Positions 53,746-62,706 of a DNA stretch of 64,000 nucleotides are shown one piece after another (position 1 is the stretch's first letter; every line of letters begins with the position of its first letter). The stretch comes from Pseudomonas mosselii (GTDB taxonomy: Bacteria > Pseudomonadota > Gammaproteobacteria > Pseudomonadales > Pseudomonadaceae), in the NCBI RefSeq assembly GCF_003205295.1, contig NZ_QJRP01000005.1, positions 222,801 through 286,800 on the forward strand, given 5' to 3'. Made by a program: the position numbers and the translations under genes. The notes under the pieces were generated by a model. It had not been told where the DNA came from. It worked only from the letters and a program-made list of their open reading frames with translations, and did not search any database.

Positions 53746-54102
53746 ATGTCGCGGTACTGGATGGGCTTGTGCGTCGTATTGCTGCTGGCCGGGTGCGAGA
53801 CCACCCATGAACAGATGGTCAATCAAGGCTACCCCCCCGCCTATGCCGACGGCTTCCAGGACGGCTGCAGCAGCGGTCGCCAGGCCGCCGGGCTGATGGC
53901 CGGCGACTTTCGCAAGGATGTCCCGCGCTACCTGCGTGATCGCCAGTACGAAAGCGGCTGGGACGACGGCTTTCGCCAGTGCCAGGCGATGCAATCCAGC
54001 GAGGACCTGCGCGAGTACCGCGAACGCTACTGGGACGAGCGCGACCGCGACTGGCAACAGGAAAAGGATCAGGGCGCTGGTCGCGCCTATCGCCGCAAAT
54101 AA
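53746..54102 (+). CDS. Small lipoprotein
   Basis: A 118-residue protein with a lipobox (VVLLLAGCETTHEQ; Cys at ~17). After it comes YPPAYADGFQDGCSSGRQAA and YESGWDDGFRQCQAMQ, two similar GF-D/Q-G-C segments, and a charged C-terminus. ATG at 53746 is used; the frame extends to a TTG two codons earlier. Function unknown. Confidence 0.78.
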   Translation: MSRYWMGLCVVLLLAGCETTHEQMVNQGYPPAYADGFQDGCSSGRQAAGLMAGDFRKDVPRYLRDRQYESGWDDGFRQCQAMQSSEDLREYRERYWDERDRDWQQEKDQGAGRAYRRK

Positions 54103-54171
54103 CGTCGCAATCGGACAATCATTGAAACCTGCGACCTGCCACCATGGTCTCCAGCACAAAGGAGGCCACCC

Positions 54172-54669
54172 ATGAGCCGAGCATTCGTCAATGAAGACCA
54201 GGCCGCCGCACAGGCCAGCCAGCCGGTGGAGCGACGGGTCAGCGATCAACCCAACTACGTCACTGCCACCGGCCTTGCCCAGTTGCAGCAGCGGCTGGTC
54301 ATGCTCAATGCCCTGCGCAGCGAGCTGCAGGCCCAGGGCGAGCGCGCCGACCGGCAGCAGCTGGCCGATACCGAGCGTGACCTGCGCTACTTCAGCGTCC
54401 GCGTGCAGAGTGCGCAGGTGGTGCCGACCGCCACGTCCACGGAAAAAGTGCAGATCGGCAGCCGAGTGCGGTTCGTCGATGAGGACAACCAGGAGCATCA
54501 GGTGCAACTGGTGGGCGAGGACCAGGCCGATGCGGTACGCGGGCTGGTCAACTGGGGCTCGCCGCTGGGACGGGCGCTGCTGGGCGCCGGACCTGGGGAT
54601 GAGGTACTGTGGCGCAGGCCGGCGGGGGATCAGATGATCGAGGTGGTGGCCATTCTAGGTGAGGCCTGA
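54172..54669 (+). CDS. GreA/GreB-family elongation-factor-like protein
   Basis: A 165-residue protein with an N-terminal coiled coil (~35-80) and a C-terminal FKBP-like Gre domain (VQIGSRVRFVDEDNQEHQVQ, LVNWGSPLGRALLGAGPGDE). Gre factors enter the secondary channel of RNA polymerase and stimulate transcript cleavage using two acidic residues at the coil tip (Asp and Glu in GDRSEN of GreB). Here the aligned segment is GERADR, so the acidic pair is present but reversed. It could be a divergent GreB or a related non-cleaving factor. It has an extended ~28-residue N-terminus. Confidence 0.82.
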   Translation: MSRAFVNEDQAAAQASQPVERRVSDQPNYVTATGLAQLQQRLVMLNALRSELQAQGERADRQQLADTERDLRYFSVRVQSAQVVPTATSTEKVQIGSRVRFVDEDNQEHQVQLVGEDQADAVRGLVNWGSPLGRALLGAGPGDEVLWRRPAGDQMIEVVAILGEA

Positions 54670-54709
54670 GATCATCGATTGGCGTTGTAGCCCTTTCGCC
54701 CCAACAGAT

Positions 54710-57058
54710 TCATTCGCTGACCTGAAACGCCACCCGCGCCGTCTCGCCACTCTCATCCAACGCACTCAACTCGATGCTGCCCGTCTGTTCGAAACGCACC
54801 GGCAGGCTGTCCTGCCCCTGGGTCTCGCCCAGCGGCTGGCCATTGAGGAACCACCAGCGCCGCCCCGCGCCGCCCAGGGCCGACACCCGCAGTTGCAAAG
54901 GCTCGTGACTGGTGGCTGGGCGGCGCAGGTTGTCGCCGGCGCGCACGCCGACAATCGACAGCGGCGGTGCACTGGCCACCAGCTGTGGCGGGCAGGCCGG
55001 GTCCACGCCAGGCAACCGCGCCGCACGGCGCTCGACCCGGGGCAGCCAGGGTTCCAGCGGGGCCGGCCACAGGGCGACATCGTGGGCCTTGGCCCTGGGG
55101 CAAGCGGCATCGACGCGCAGCCCCTGGTCGTTGAGCCACACCGTCTGGCGCAAACCCAGCCCCAGCGGCTGGTCTGCCGCCAGCAAGGTCGGCGGGGTGG
55201 TGCCGTCGAGGGTCCAGGCGAAACGCTGGCGGCGGCAGTTGGGGTCCTGGCGGTTCATCGGCTGGCCCAGGGGCCAACAGATCGCCGCCACCCCCACCGA
55301 CGCCGGAACCGGCTCGACCGGCACCTCGATACCGCGCTGGCTGTCACGATTGCTCAGCAGGTCGTGCACCTGCAGCATCAGCGGCGCCGCGGAGGCCAGG
55401 CCGAACTGGCCCGGCACCGGGGTGCCGTCGGGGCGGCCGATCCATACGCCGATCAGGTAGCGCGGGCCCACGCCCACCGACCAGGCATCGCGAAAGCCGT
55501 AGCTGGTGCCGGTCTTCCACGCCAGTTGCGGGCGCTGCACCAGTTCGGCATGGGGGTCGCGGTCCGGCCGGGCCAGGCCGCTGAGGATACGCCGGGTGAC
55601 CCAGGCCGAACCCGGTGACAGCAGGCGGCGCTCCACTAGCGGGTCCTGGGGTTGCAGGCGAATCTTCGCGCTGTTGCCGCCACGGCCGAACGCGGCATAG
55701 CCACCCACCAGGTCCTCCAGCCGGCTGCCCGCGCCACCAAGAATCAACGACAGGTTCGGCTCGGCCAGCGGCGGCAGCACCATCGGCATGCCGCCCATGC
55801 GCATCTGCGCGGCGAAACGTTTCGGGCCGTAGGCCTCTAGCAGTTGCACCGCCGGCAGGTTGAGCGACAGCGCCAGCGCCGAGCTGGCCGACACCGGGCC
55901 GCTGAAGCCCATGGAGAAGTTGCCGGGGCGGTAATCGCCATAGCGCCGGGGAACATCCTGCAGCAGCGATTCGGAATGGATCAGGCCATCGTCCATGGCC
56001 ATGGCATAGAGGAATGGCTTGAGGGTCGAGCCGGGCGAACGCAGGGCGTGGATCATGTCCACATGGCCGAAGCGGCGCTCGTCGCTCAGGTCGATGGAGC
56101 CGAGATAGGCGCGTACCGCCATGCTCTGGGTCTCCACCACCAGCAGCGCCGCCGAGGTGCGCTCGGGCAGGCGCGCACGCCAGCCCATCAGCAGGTCTTC
56201 GAGGCGGCGCTGCAGGGCGGCGTCGAGGGTGGTGCGGATCAGCGGCGGGCTGTCCGGCGTGTTCAGCCGCCGGGCGAGCAAGGGCGCCAGCGCCGGTTCC
56301 TGGCGTGGCGCCAGCAACAGCGGCTCTTCGCGGGCCTCGTCAATGCGCTGGGCCGGCCATACCTGGTACTCGGCCAGGCGCTGCAGCACCTTGTCCCGGG
56401 CGCGCTGTGCACGCTCGGGATGACGGTCCGGGCGCAGGCGACTCGGCGCTTGGGGCAGCACGGCAAGCAGCGCGGCCTCGGCCGGGGTCAGGTGCTTGGG
56501 CGACTTGCCCAGGTAGGCCCAGCTGGCCGCGGCCACGCCCTGCAAGGTGCCGCCGAACGGCGCCCGGTTGAGGTACAACTGGAGGATCTCGGCCTTGGAC
56601 AGGTGCCACTCCAGCTGCGCCGTGCGCCACAGCTGGCGCAGCTTGCCGGCCAAGGTACGGTCGTGCGGATCGAGCAGGCGCGCCACCTGCATCGACAGGG
56701 TACTGCCGCCGGACACCACCCGCCCGCCGCGCAGGTTGAGCCAGGCCGCCCGGGCCAGGGCCATGGGGTTGACCCCCGGGTGGTGGTAGAACCAGCGGTC
56801 CTCGTAGGCCAGCAAGGCTTCAAGGTACAGCGGCGAGACCTCGTCCGGGCCGACCGGGTAGCGCCACACGCCGTCGGCATCGGCGAAGCGCCATAGCGGC
56901 GTACCGTCCTCGGCCAGCACTACCCGCGCCAGGTCGTCGCCCGGCATGGGCAAGGGCCAGATGCGGTCGGCCAGCCACAGCAGGGCCATGGTCGCCAGCA
57001 GGGTGATGGCGACACGCCACAGCAGCTTGAGCAGACGCGGGCGCGCTAAGCTTGGCAT
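54710..57058 (-). CDS. pbpC: Penicillin-binding protein 1C
   Basis: A 782-residue protein beginning MPSLARPRLLKLLWRV. One N-terminal anchor is followed by a glycosyltransferase domain (~60-230; EDRWFYHHPGVNPMALARAA, GGSTLSMQVARLLD) and a transpeptidase domain with SPGSTLKPF (SxxK), SLN and KTGTSYGFR. A C-terminal BiPBP-like domain ends the protein. PBP1C polymerises glycan in the periplasm. Its neighbour 57570-62474 encodes an alpha-2-macroglobulin, a pairing common in bacteria and proposed to protect cells whose walls are breached. Confidence 0.93.
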   Translation of the reverse strand: MPSLARPRLLKLLWRVAITLLATMALLWLADRIWPLPMPGDDLARVVLAEDGTPLWRFADADGVWRYPVGPDEVSPLYLEALLAYEDRWFYHHPGVNPMALARAAWLNLRGGRVVSGGSTLSMQVARLLDPHDRTLAGKLRQLWRTAQLEWHLSKAEILQLYLNRAPFGGTLQGVAAASWAYLGKSPKHLTPAEAALLAVLPQAPSRLRPDRHPERAQRARDKVLQRLAEYQVWPAQRIDEAREEPLLLAPRQEPALAPLLARRLNTPDSPPLIRTTLDAALQRRLEDLLMGWRARLPERTSAALLVVETQSMAVRAYLGSIDLSDERRFGHVDMIHALRSPGSTLKPFLYAMAMDDGLIHSESLLQDVPRRYGDYRPGNFSMGFSGPVSASSALALSLNLPAVQLLEAYGPKRFAAQMRMGGMPMVLPPLAEPNLSLILGGAGSRLEDLVGGYAAFGRGGNSAKIRLQPQDPLVERRLLSPGSAWVTRRILSGLARPDRDPHAELVQRPQLAWKTGTSYGFRDAWSVGVGPRYLIGVWIGRPDGTPVPGQFGLASAAPLMLQVHDLLSNRDSQRGIEVPVEPVPASVGVAAICWPLGQPMNRQDPNCRRQRFAWTLDGTTPPTLLAADQPLGLGLRQTVWLNDQGLRVDAACPRAKAHDVALWPAPLEPWLPRVERRAARLPGVDPACPPQLVASAPPLSIVGVRAGDNLRRPATSHEPLQLRVSALGGAGRRWWFLNGQPLGETQGQDSLPVRFEQTGSIELSALDESGETARVAFQVSE

Positions 57059-57126
57059 CGGGAACCGACCGGGCCAGGTGATGGCCAAAGGCTGGGAATC
57101 GCCGATTCGTTGATCAGGAAGCGACT

Positions 57127-57420
57127 ATGCATGTAGAAGGTTTTTTCGAGTGGCTGGGCCAGGTACTGGGTTCGGTGATCCGTTTCATCGTCGACGGCCT
57201 GAGCGGGTTGTTCAACCTGCTGGCCAACGCCGGCGGCAATTTCATCGACGGCCTGGCACGCACGTTGGGCATGGACACCTCGCTGGTCAGCATCCTGGCA
57301 CTGATCGTCGGCCTGATGCTGCTGTACTCGGCGGTGCGCGCGTTCATGCGGGCGTCGATCATCCTCGGGATCATCTGGGCGTTGCTGGGGTTGTGGGTGT
57401 TGAGTTGGGTGGTGCACTGA
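57127..57420 (+). CDS. Small membrane protein between pbpC and the macroglobulin gene
   Basis: A 97-residue protein on the strand opposite both neighbours. The N-terminus MHVEGFFEWLGQVLGSVIRF is amphipathic; a C-terminal transmembrane region (VSILALIVGLMLLYSAVRAF and ASIILGIIWALLGLWVLSWV) gives two helices. It starts only 68 bases from the divergent pbpC start, so the two share a control region. No family recognised; a channel or holin-like role would be speculation. Confidence 0.65.
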   Translation: MHVEGFFEWLGQVLGSVIRFIVDGLSGLFNLLANAGGNFIDGLARTLGMDTSLVSILALIVGLMLLYSAVRAFMRASIILGIIWALLGLWVLSWVVH

Positions 57421-57438
57421 AAGCCCTGCATCGCCCGG

Positions 57439-57555
57439 TGTAGGAGCGGCCTTGTGTCGCGAAAGGGCCGCAAAGCTGCCCCCCGATCTCGGCGTCAATG
57501 CGAGAATCGCCGGGGCTGCTACGCAGCCCTTTCGCGACACAAGGCCGCTCCTACA
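57439..57555. repeat. Compound TGTAGGAGCGGCC element
   Basis: Four-arm element as at 14035, between the small membrane protein gene and the convergent macroglobulin gene. Confidence 0.85.
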
Positions 57556-57569
57556 GGGGGCGCGTGAAC

Positions 57570-60500
57570 TCAGCGGGCGCGTACCACCATTTCGCCCTGG
57601 CTGTCGCCGATTGCCTGCAGGTTCGGCCGGTACATCGACTCCACCTGCGGCGGCGGGATGCGGTAGCTGCCTGGGGTCACCGCACGGGCCAGGTACAGCA
57701 GGTGGGTGGTGCCGTAGCTGTCGAGCTTGAGCGCGGCCACGTAGCGATCGTCACGGTACTCCTGGTGCACCACACTGGCGTTCTGCATCGACTCGCGCCA
57801 CTGCTTCACCGCGCTGCTGGCGTTGTCCAGGCTGGCGGCGCTCTGCGCCAGGTTCTGGTTTTCCAGTTCCAGGCCCGCCGGCAGCAGGTCGACCACCAGG
57901 GCGTCCGGCACCTGTTCCTGGGCCTTGAGCGCCAGGTGTACCAACACCAGGTCGCCGCTGCGCAGGTTGCGTACATCCAGCGCCTGGCCGTTCATGCCCA
58001 GGTACTCGCGGCGAATCTCCATGCCGTTGCCGCTGGCGGCCGGGGCCTGGCGCGGGTAGCCGGACAGGGTCAGCTGCTGGTACAGGGTGTCGCCGCTTTG
58101 GTTCTGAAGGGTCAGCGGCGAGGCCAAGAGCGGGCCTTCAAGCTTCATGCCCGAATCGTTGTTGTCGAATTCACGCACTTCGCCGGCGCTGTCCAGGCGG
58201 GCTTTCCAACTGCCTTCCGGCTTGCCCAGCAAACCACGGCCGGCAAGGAACAACGCGTTGCGCTCCTGGGTGGACAGCCAGCGGTTGGCGGCCAGCTCGT
58301 CGGACAGGCCGAACAGGCGCTGGTCGACCTGGTTGCCGGCGAGGTTGTTCTCCTGCAGCAGGGCGAGGATCAGCGCCTGGTCACGCAGGGCGCTGCCGTA
58401 GTCGGCCATCCAGCCTTTGCTGCGGGTCACGGCCAGACCTGCCTGCAATGCCTGTTGCGAGCGCTGCTTGTCGCCCATCTTGTCCAGCGCCACTGCCAGT
58501 TGCACCAGCGGCAGGCCTGAGCGGGCGTCGGTGCGACGTTCGAACAGACTGCGCAGGGCCCCCAGCGGCGCCTGTTGGCTGCGCGCCAGTACCAGGCCGG
58601 CGTAGGCCTGCACGGCGAAGCGGGTGTGGTCGGCGTTCTGGCTGTAGTCGACTTCGATCAGGTTGCGCTCCTGCACATAACGCAGCAGGCGCTCGCTAGC
58701 CTTCTTCAGCACTTCGGCCGGTACGCCGTAGCCTTGCTCGCGGGCGCGCAGCAGGAAGTCGGTGACGTAGGCGGTCAGCCAGTATTCTTCCTCACTGTCC
58801 GAGCTCCACAGGCCGAAGCTGCCGTTGTAGCGCTGCATGCCCAGCAGGTGCTCGATGCCCATCTCGATCTTGCGCTTGCGCACATCGGCCGGTTCGCCCT
58901 TGATGCCCAGGCGCTTGAGGCTGTCGGCATCGGCGTACAGCGACGGGTACAGGCCACTGGTGGTCTGCTCCAGGCAGCCGTAGGGGTAGGCTTCCAGGGC
59001 GCGGATCTGCTCGGCCAGGTTCAGCGGTGGGCGGCTCGAGAGCGCCAGGCTCGCTTCCAGGCCCGCTGGCTCGAACTCGGCCAGGTCGCTGTCCGGCAGG
59101 CTCCAGGGCTGGTCCTTGAGGGCCACGCGGTAGTGCTTGAGCATCGCCGGATAAGCCGGCCGCACACCGAGGGTCCACTCGCGCTCGAAGGCAGTGGCCG
59201 GCTCGCCCGGCAGTTGCAGGCCATTGACCTGCACACGCACCTTGCCCTGGCCCAGGCCACCCTCGGCCTGCACCGGGATCATCAGGGTGGTGCGCTGGCC
59301 TTCGGCCAGGGTGAAGTTCTGCTGGGCACCGCCGACCAGGCTCAGCTGGCCTTCGGCAGCCAGTTGCACGGTCAGTTGCTGGGCACGGCCGGACAGGTTG
59401 GCCAGGTCCAGCGCCAGCCGGGTGCGGTCACCGCCGGCCAGGAAACGCGGCGCGGACAGCTCGGCGATCAGCGGCGCGGCGACCACGGTCTTGCCTTCGG
59501 CCATGCCGAAGTGTTCCTCGGTCCAGGCCTGGGCCATCAGGCGCAGTTCACCGTTGAAGTCAGGGATATCGACGGTGGCCTGGCCTTCGCCTTTCTCGTC
59601 GAGTGTCACCGGCAGGCTCTGCTGGGCAACGATGGTCACTGTGGTGTTCGGGCGCTTGCCGCCCTTGGCCATGGCGGCGTCACCACCGAAGGCGAGGCTG
59701 GCCAGGCGGCCCTGGCCGGCCTCGATCAGTTGGCCGTAGATGTCCAACTGGTCGGCGCCATAGGCCTTGCGGCCGAACAGGCTGGCGAACGGGTCGGGGG
59801 TCTTGAAATCGGTGATGTTGAGGATGCCCACGTCCACCGCGGACAGCAGCACATGCACCTGCTTCGGCACGCTGCCGTCGGCATTGACCGCCTTGAACTT
59901 CACGGTCAGCGGTTGCTTGGGTCGCATTTTCTCCGGCGCCTGCAGCGACACGGCCAGCTTGCGCTCGGCGCGATCCAGCGGCAGGTGCAGCACGCCCACG
60001 GCGCGCTTCGGCGTGGCATTGGCCTTGCGCTCGCCCGGGCGGATCACCAGGGCGCTGATGTACAGGTCGTGGCGCGCCCACTTCTTGTCCAGCTCGACAT
60101 CGAAGGTCTTGCCCTCGGCGGGTACGTCGATTTCCTGCCACCACAGCGGGCCGTCGGCGGACTCGATCATCAGGTAGCCGCTGCCGGCGGCCGGCGGGGT
60201 GACGGTGACCTTGGCGGTGCCGCCTTCCTTGAAGGCTGGCTTGTCCAGGGCGATCTTGACCTGGTCGGGGCGCACGGCGCCGCCCTCGGCGTTGTCCTGG
60301 GCACGGTAGCCGGCCCAGAAGCGCGCGCTGGAAACCAGGCCGGTCTGCGGGTCTTCCACCTCGACGCGGTACGGGCCCCACTCCACCTGGAAGTTCAGCT
60401 TGGCGGTGGAGCCGGCCTTTACGCTGAGGGTTTCTTCAGCCTGGGTGAGGAATTTTTCGTTGTAGTTGTAGCTCCAGCCGTCGCTCTGCGAGTAGTTCCA

Positions 60501-62474
60501 GTAGTAGTCGCGGCGCTCGCGGATCAGGCGCACCTTAAGGTTGTCGGCAGCCAGTTTCTTGCCGTCGCGGTCGGCCACCAGGAACTCGAACTCCACCGGG
60601 CCGTCGCCGTCGGTCTCTTCGCCATCGAACAGGCCGCGCAGGCCCGGCAGGCGGTCGGCGGGCCAGATCGGCTGTTCGAGGCGCCGGGTGATCGGCCGGC
60701 CGCCGGACTCCTGCAGGCTGGCCTGCACGGTCAGTTGCAGCGGCGAACGGGCCTCGGCCCAGCGGCTTTCGATGTCGATGCGGGCCTTGCCGTTCTGGTC
60801 GAGGGTAACTTCGTCCAGCTCCAGGTCCTGGTACAGGTCGGTCTCGGTGACCGCGCCGAACTGATAGCCCGGCAGCGCCTTCACCGCTTCGCGCAGCGGG
60901 CGCACGTAGGCCTGGCCGCTGAGGCGGTTGCCGGCGGCTGGCGCGCCGTAGAGGTAACGGCCATTGACCTGGATGGTGGCGGTCTCATCCGGCGCCAGCG
61001 GCGCGCTGCTGCCCTTGAGCTCCAGCGCCAGGCGCTCGGGGAGGAAGTCCTCGACGAGGAATTCGTAGACCTGCTTGCGGCCACCACCCAGGTCCAGGAG
61101 CAGTTGCCAGCGGCCGGTCGGGGCCTCGGTGGCCAGTTGCAGCTGGTACTGGAACAGCCCGTTCTTGTCAGCCTCCCAGACGAACTTGCGGCTGACCTGT
61201 TCGTCCGGTCGACGCACTTCCACGTTTACCGGCTGGGCCTTGACCGGCTTGCCGTCCTGATCTCGCAGCAGGCCGTTGAGCAGCACGGTTTCGCCCGGGC
61301 GGTAGAGGTCGCGCGGGCCGAAGATGAAGAACTGCAGCGGATTGGCCTGGGGGCCGGTGATGTCGAACTCGGCCAGGTCCAGGGCGGCGGTGTTCAACCG
61401 CAGCAGGGTGGTGTGCACACCCTGGGTGGCGATCAGGGTGTCGGCCTTGGCGGTGATCGGCAACTGGGCATGGCCGTCGCCGTCGGTCTTGGCCTGGGCC
61501 AACAGCTTGCCCTTGTCGTCATGCAGCTCGAGAGTGACATCCTTGAGCGCCTTGCCACCTTCCAGGGCCTGGCTGAATACGTCCAGGCGGTCGCGGTAGC
61601 GGTGCGCGGATACGCCGATGTCGCTCAGGGTAAAGAGGGTCGCCGGCTGCGAATAGTCATAGGTGCCCGAGGCGCGCATCACCGCCAGGTACACGCCCGG
61701 CTCCTGCAGCGGCTTGATCCCGGCGATCGGCAGCAGCACGGTCTCGCGGGTGTTGCGGGCGGGGTTGAGGTCGAAGCGGCCGCTGTAGACCAGCTCGGCC
61801 ATCTCCAGGGTTTCCTTGGACTGGTAGTAATACAGGCTTGAGTTGCGGCCCCAGTTGACCAGGAAGCTGGAGAGCATGTCCGGCTTGATGCGGAAGAACT
61901 CGACATCGACCTTGTCGACGTTCAGCGCGATCACCGGCAGGCCTTCGGCCAGGCGCGTGGGCAGCAGCGAACCGCGGCTGGCGAAGCCCACGGTGGGCTG
62001 CATGTCGCGGGTCTCGAAGCGGCTGACCGATTCGGCCTCAAGCTGATTGCCATTGACCGAGAGCAGGCCCTTGTCGATGGTCAGGACCATCTTGCGCTGC
62101 GGCTCCAGGTGGCGCAGGCGCAGCTCCATCTGGTTGTCGGAGAGTTCCCAGGCACCGTCGACCTTGCCCTTGACGGTGTCGACCAGGTGCAGCTTGGCGG
62201 CGAAGTCCTGGTTGGCATCCAGCGGCGCGGAGACGCTGACCGACAGGGTGCTGGCGCCATCGAGCTGGACTTCCGTGACGTCCAGCACGGTCAGCTCGCG
62301 ACCGGCGTAGCGCTTGGCGAGCAGCGCCGGGTCTTCGCGCTTGGCCGCCTTGGTTTCGGCGGGCGTGACGGCGGTGGCGGCATCGGCGGGTGCCGATGGC
62401 TTGTCCTGTGTGGAGGAATCACAGGCACTGAGCAGGGCCAGCGCGCAGGCCAGCAACAATCCTTTGTTGAGCAT
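57570..62474 (-). CDS. Alpha-2-macroglobulin family lipoprotein (YfhM-like)
   Basis: A 1634-residue lipoprotein: lipobox ALALLSACDSS near residue 20 at the start MLNKGLLLAC. It has an MG1-type N-terminal domain, several MG domains (PLQFFIFGPRDLYRPGETVL, TATIQV-type repeats), a bait-like region, and an intact thioester site YPYGCLEQTTSG with the following helical thioester-containing domain (~1150-1450). The family traps proteases; the thioester links covalently to them. It is probably anchored in the periplasmic face of a membrane and acts with PBP1C. Confidence 0.93.
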   Translation of the reverse strand: MLNKGLLLACALALLSACDSSTQDKPSAPADAATAVTPAETKAAKREDPALLAKRYAGRELTVLDVTEVQLDGASTLSVSVSAPLDANQDFAAKLHLVDTVKGKVDGAWELSDNQMELRLRHLEPQRKMVLTIDKGLLSVNGNQLEAESVSRFETRDMQPTVGFASRGSLLPTRLAEGLPVIALNVDKVDVEFFRIKPDMLSSFLVNWGRNSSLYYYQSKETLEMAELVYSGRFDLNPARNTRETVLLPIAGIKPLQEPGVYLAVMRASGTYDYSQPATLFTLSDIGVSAHRYRDRLDVFSQALEGGKALKDVTLELHDDKGKLLAQAKTDGDGHAQLPITAKADTLIATQGVHTTLLRLNTAALDLAEFDITGPQANPLQFFIFGPRDLYRPGETVLLNGLLRDQDGKPVKAQPVNVEVRRPDEQVSRKFVWEADKNGLFQYQLQLATEAPTGRWQLLLDLGGGRKQVYEFLVEDFLPERLALELKGSSAPLAPDETATIQVNGRYLYGAPAAGNRLSGQAYVRPLREAVKALPGYQFGAVTETDLYQDLELDEVTLDQNGKARIDIESRWAEARSPLQLTVQASLQESGGRPITRRLEQPIWPADRLPGLRGLFDGEETDGDGPVEFEFLVADRDGKKLAADNLKVRLIRERRDYYWNYSQSDGWSYNYNEKFLTQAEETLSVKAGSTAKLNFQVEWGPYRVEVEDPQTGLVSSARFWAGYRAQDNAEGGAVRPDQVKIALDKPAFKEGGTAKVTVTPPAAGSGYLMIESADGPLWWQEIDVPAEGKTFDVELDKKWARHDLYISALVIRPGERKANATPKRAVGVLHLPLDRAERKLAVSLQAPEKMRPKQPLTVKFKAVNADGSVPKQVHVLLSAVDVGILNITDFKTPDPFASLFGRKAYGADQLDIYGQLIEAGQGRLASLAFGGDAAMAKGGKRPNTTVTIVAQQSLPVTLDEKGEGQATVDIPDFNGELRLMAQAWTEEHFGMAEGKTVVAAPLIAELSAPRFLAGGDRTRLALDLANLSGRAQQLTVQLAAEGQLSLVGGAQQNFTLAEGQRTTLMIPVQAEGGLGQGKVRVQVNGLQLPGEPATAFEREWTLGVRPAYPAMLKHYRVALKDQPWSLPDSDLAEFEPAGLEASLALSSRPPLNLAEQIRALEAYPYGCLEQTTSGLYPSLYADADSLKRLGIKGEPADVRKRKIEMGIEHLLGMQRYNGSFGLWSSDSEEEYWLTAYVTDFLLRAREQGYGVPAEVLKKASERLLRYVQERNLIEVDYSQNADHTRFAVQAYAGLVLARSQQAPLGALRSLFERRTDARSGLPLVQLAVALDKMGDKQRSQQALQAGLAVTRSKGWMADYGSALRDQALILALLQENNLAGNQVDQRLFGLSDELAANRWLSTQERNALFLAGRGLLGKPEGSWKARLDSAGEVREFDNNDSGMKLEGPLLASPLTLQNQSGDTLYQQLTLSGYPRQAPAASGNGMEIRREYLGMNGQALDVRNLRSGDLVLVHLALKAQEQVPDALVVDLLPAGLELENQNLAQSAASLDNASSAVKQWRESMQNASVVHQEYRDDRYVAALKLDSYGTTHLLYLARAVTPGSYRIPPPQVESMYRPNLQAIGDSQGEMVVRAR

Positions 62475-62608
62475 TTGAGAGAGAACTCTTCGGCAGCGTG
62501 TACGTGAGGGGGGCAACTATAGCGCAACGGTGCACGGCTTACCTGCCGATGCGCGGCAAGTGAGACCCTGTTCGCGCCGATTGGTTGCCTGGCGGGTACA
62601 ATCCGTTC

Positions 62609-62682
62609 GGCCATCGCGGGGCAAGCCCGCGCCCACGAGATGAAGTGCACTTGCGTGGGAGCGGGCTTGCCCCGCGATGGCC
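62609..62682. repeat. REP inverted pair
   Basis: GGCCATCGCGGGGCAAGCCC and its complement flank AGATGAAGTGCACTT in the divergent gap between the macroglobulin and MATE genes. Confidence 0.88.
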
Positions 62683-62706
62683 CTATTGCATCCCGCTGGA
62701 GCCCGC

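Noticed and set aside
58575..61841. 1088-codon plus-strand frame inside the macroglobulin gene
   Set aside because: Shadow of a gene with an intact thioester motif and lipobox; very long antisense frames are expected at this GC content.
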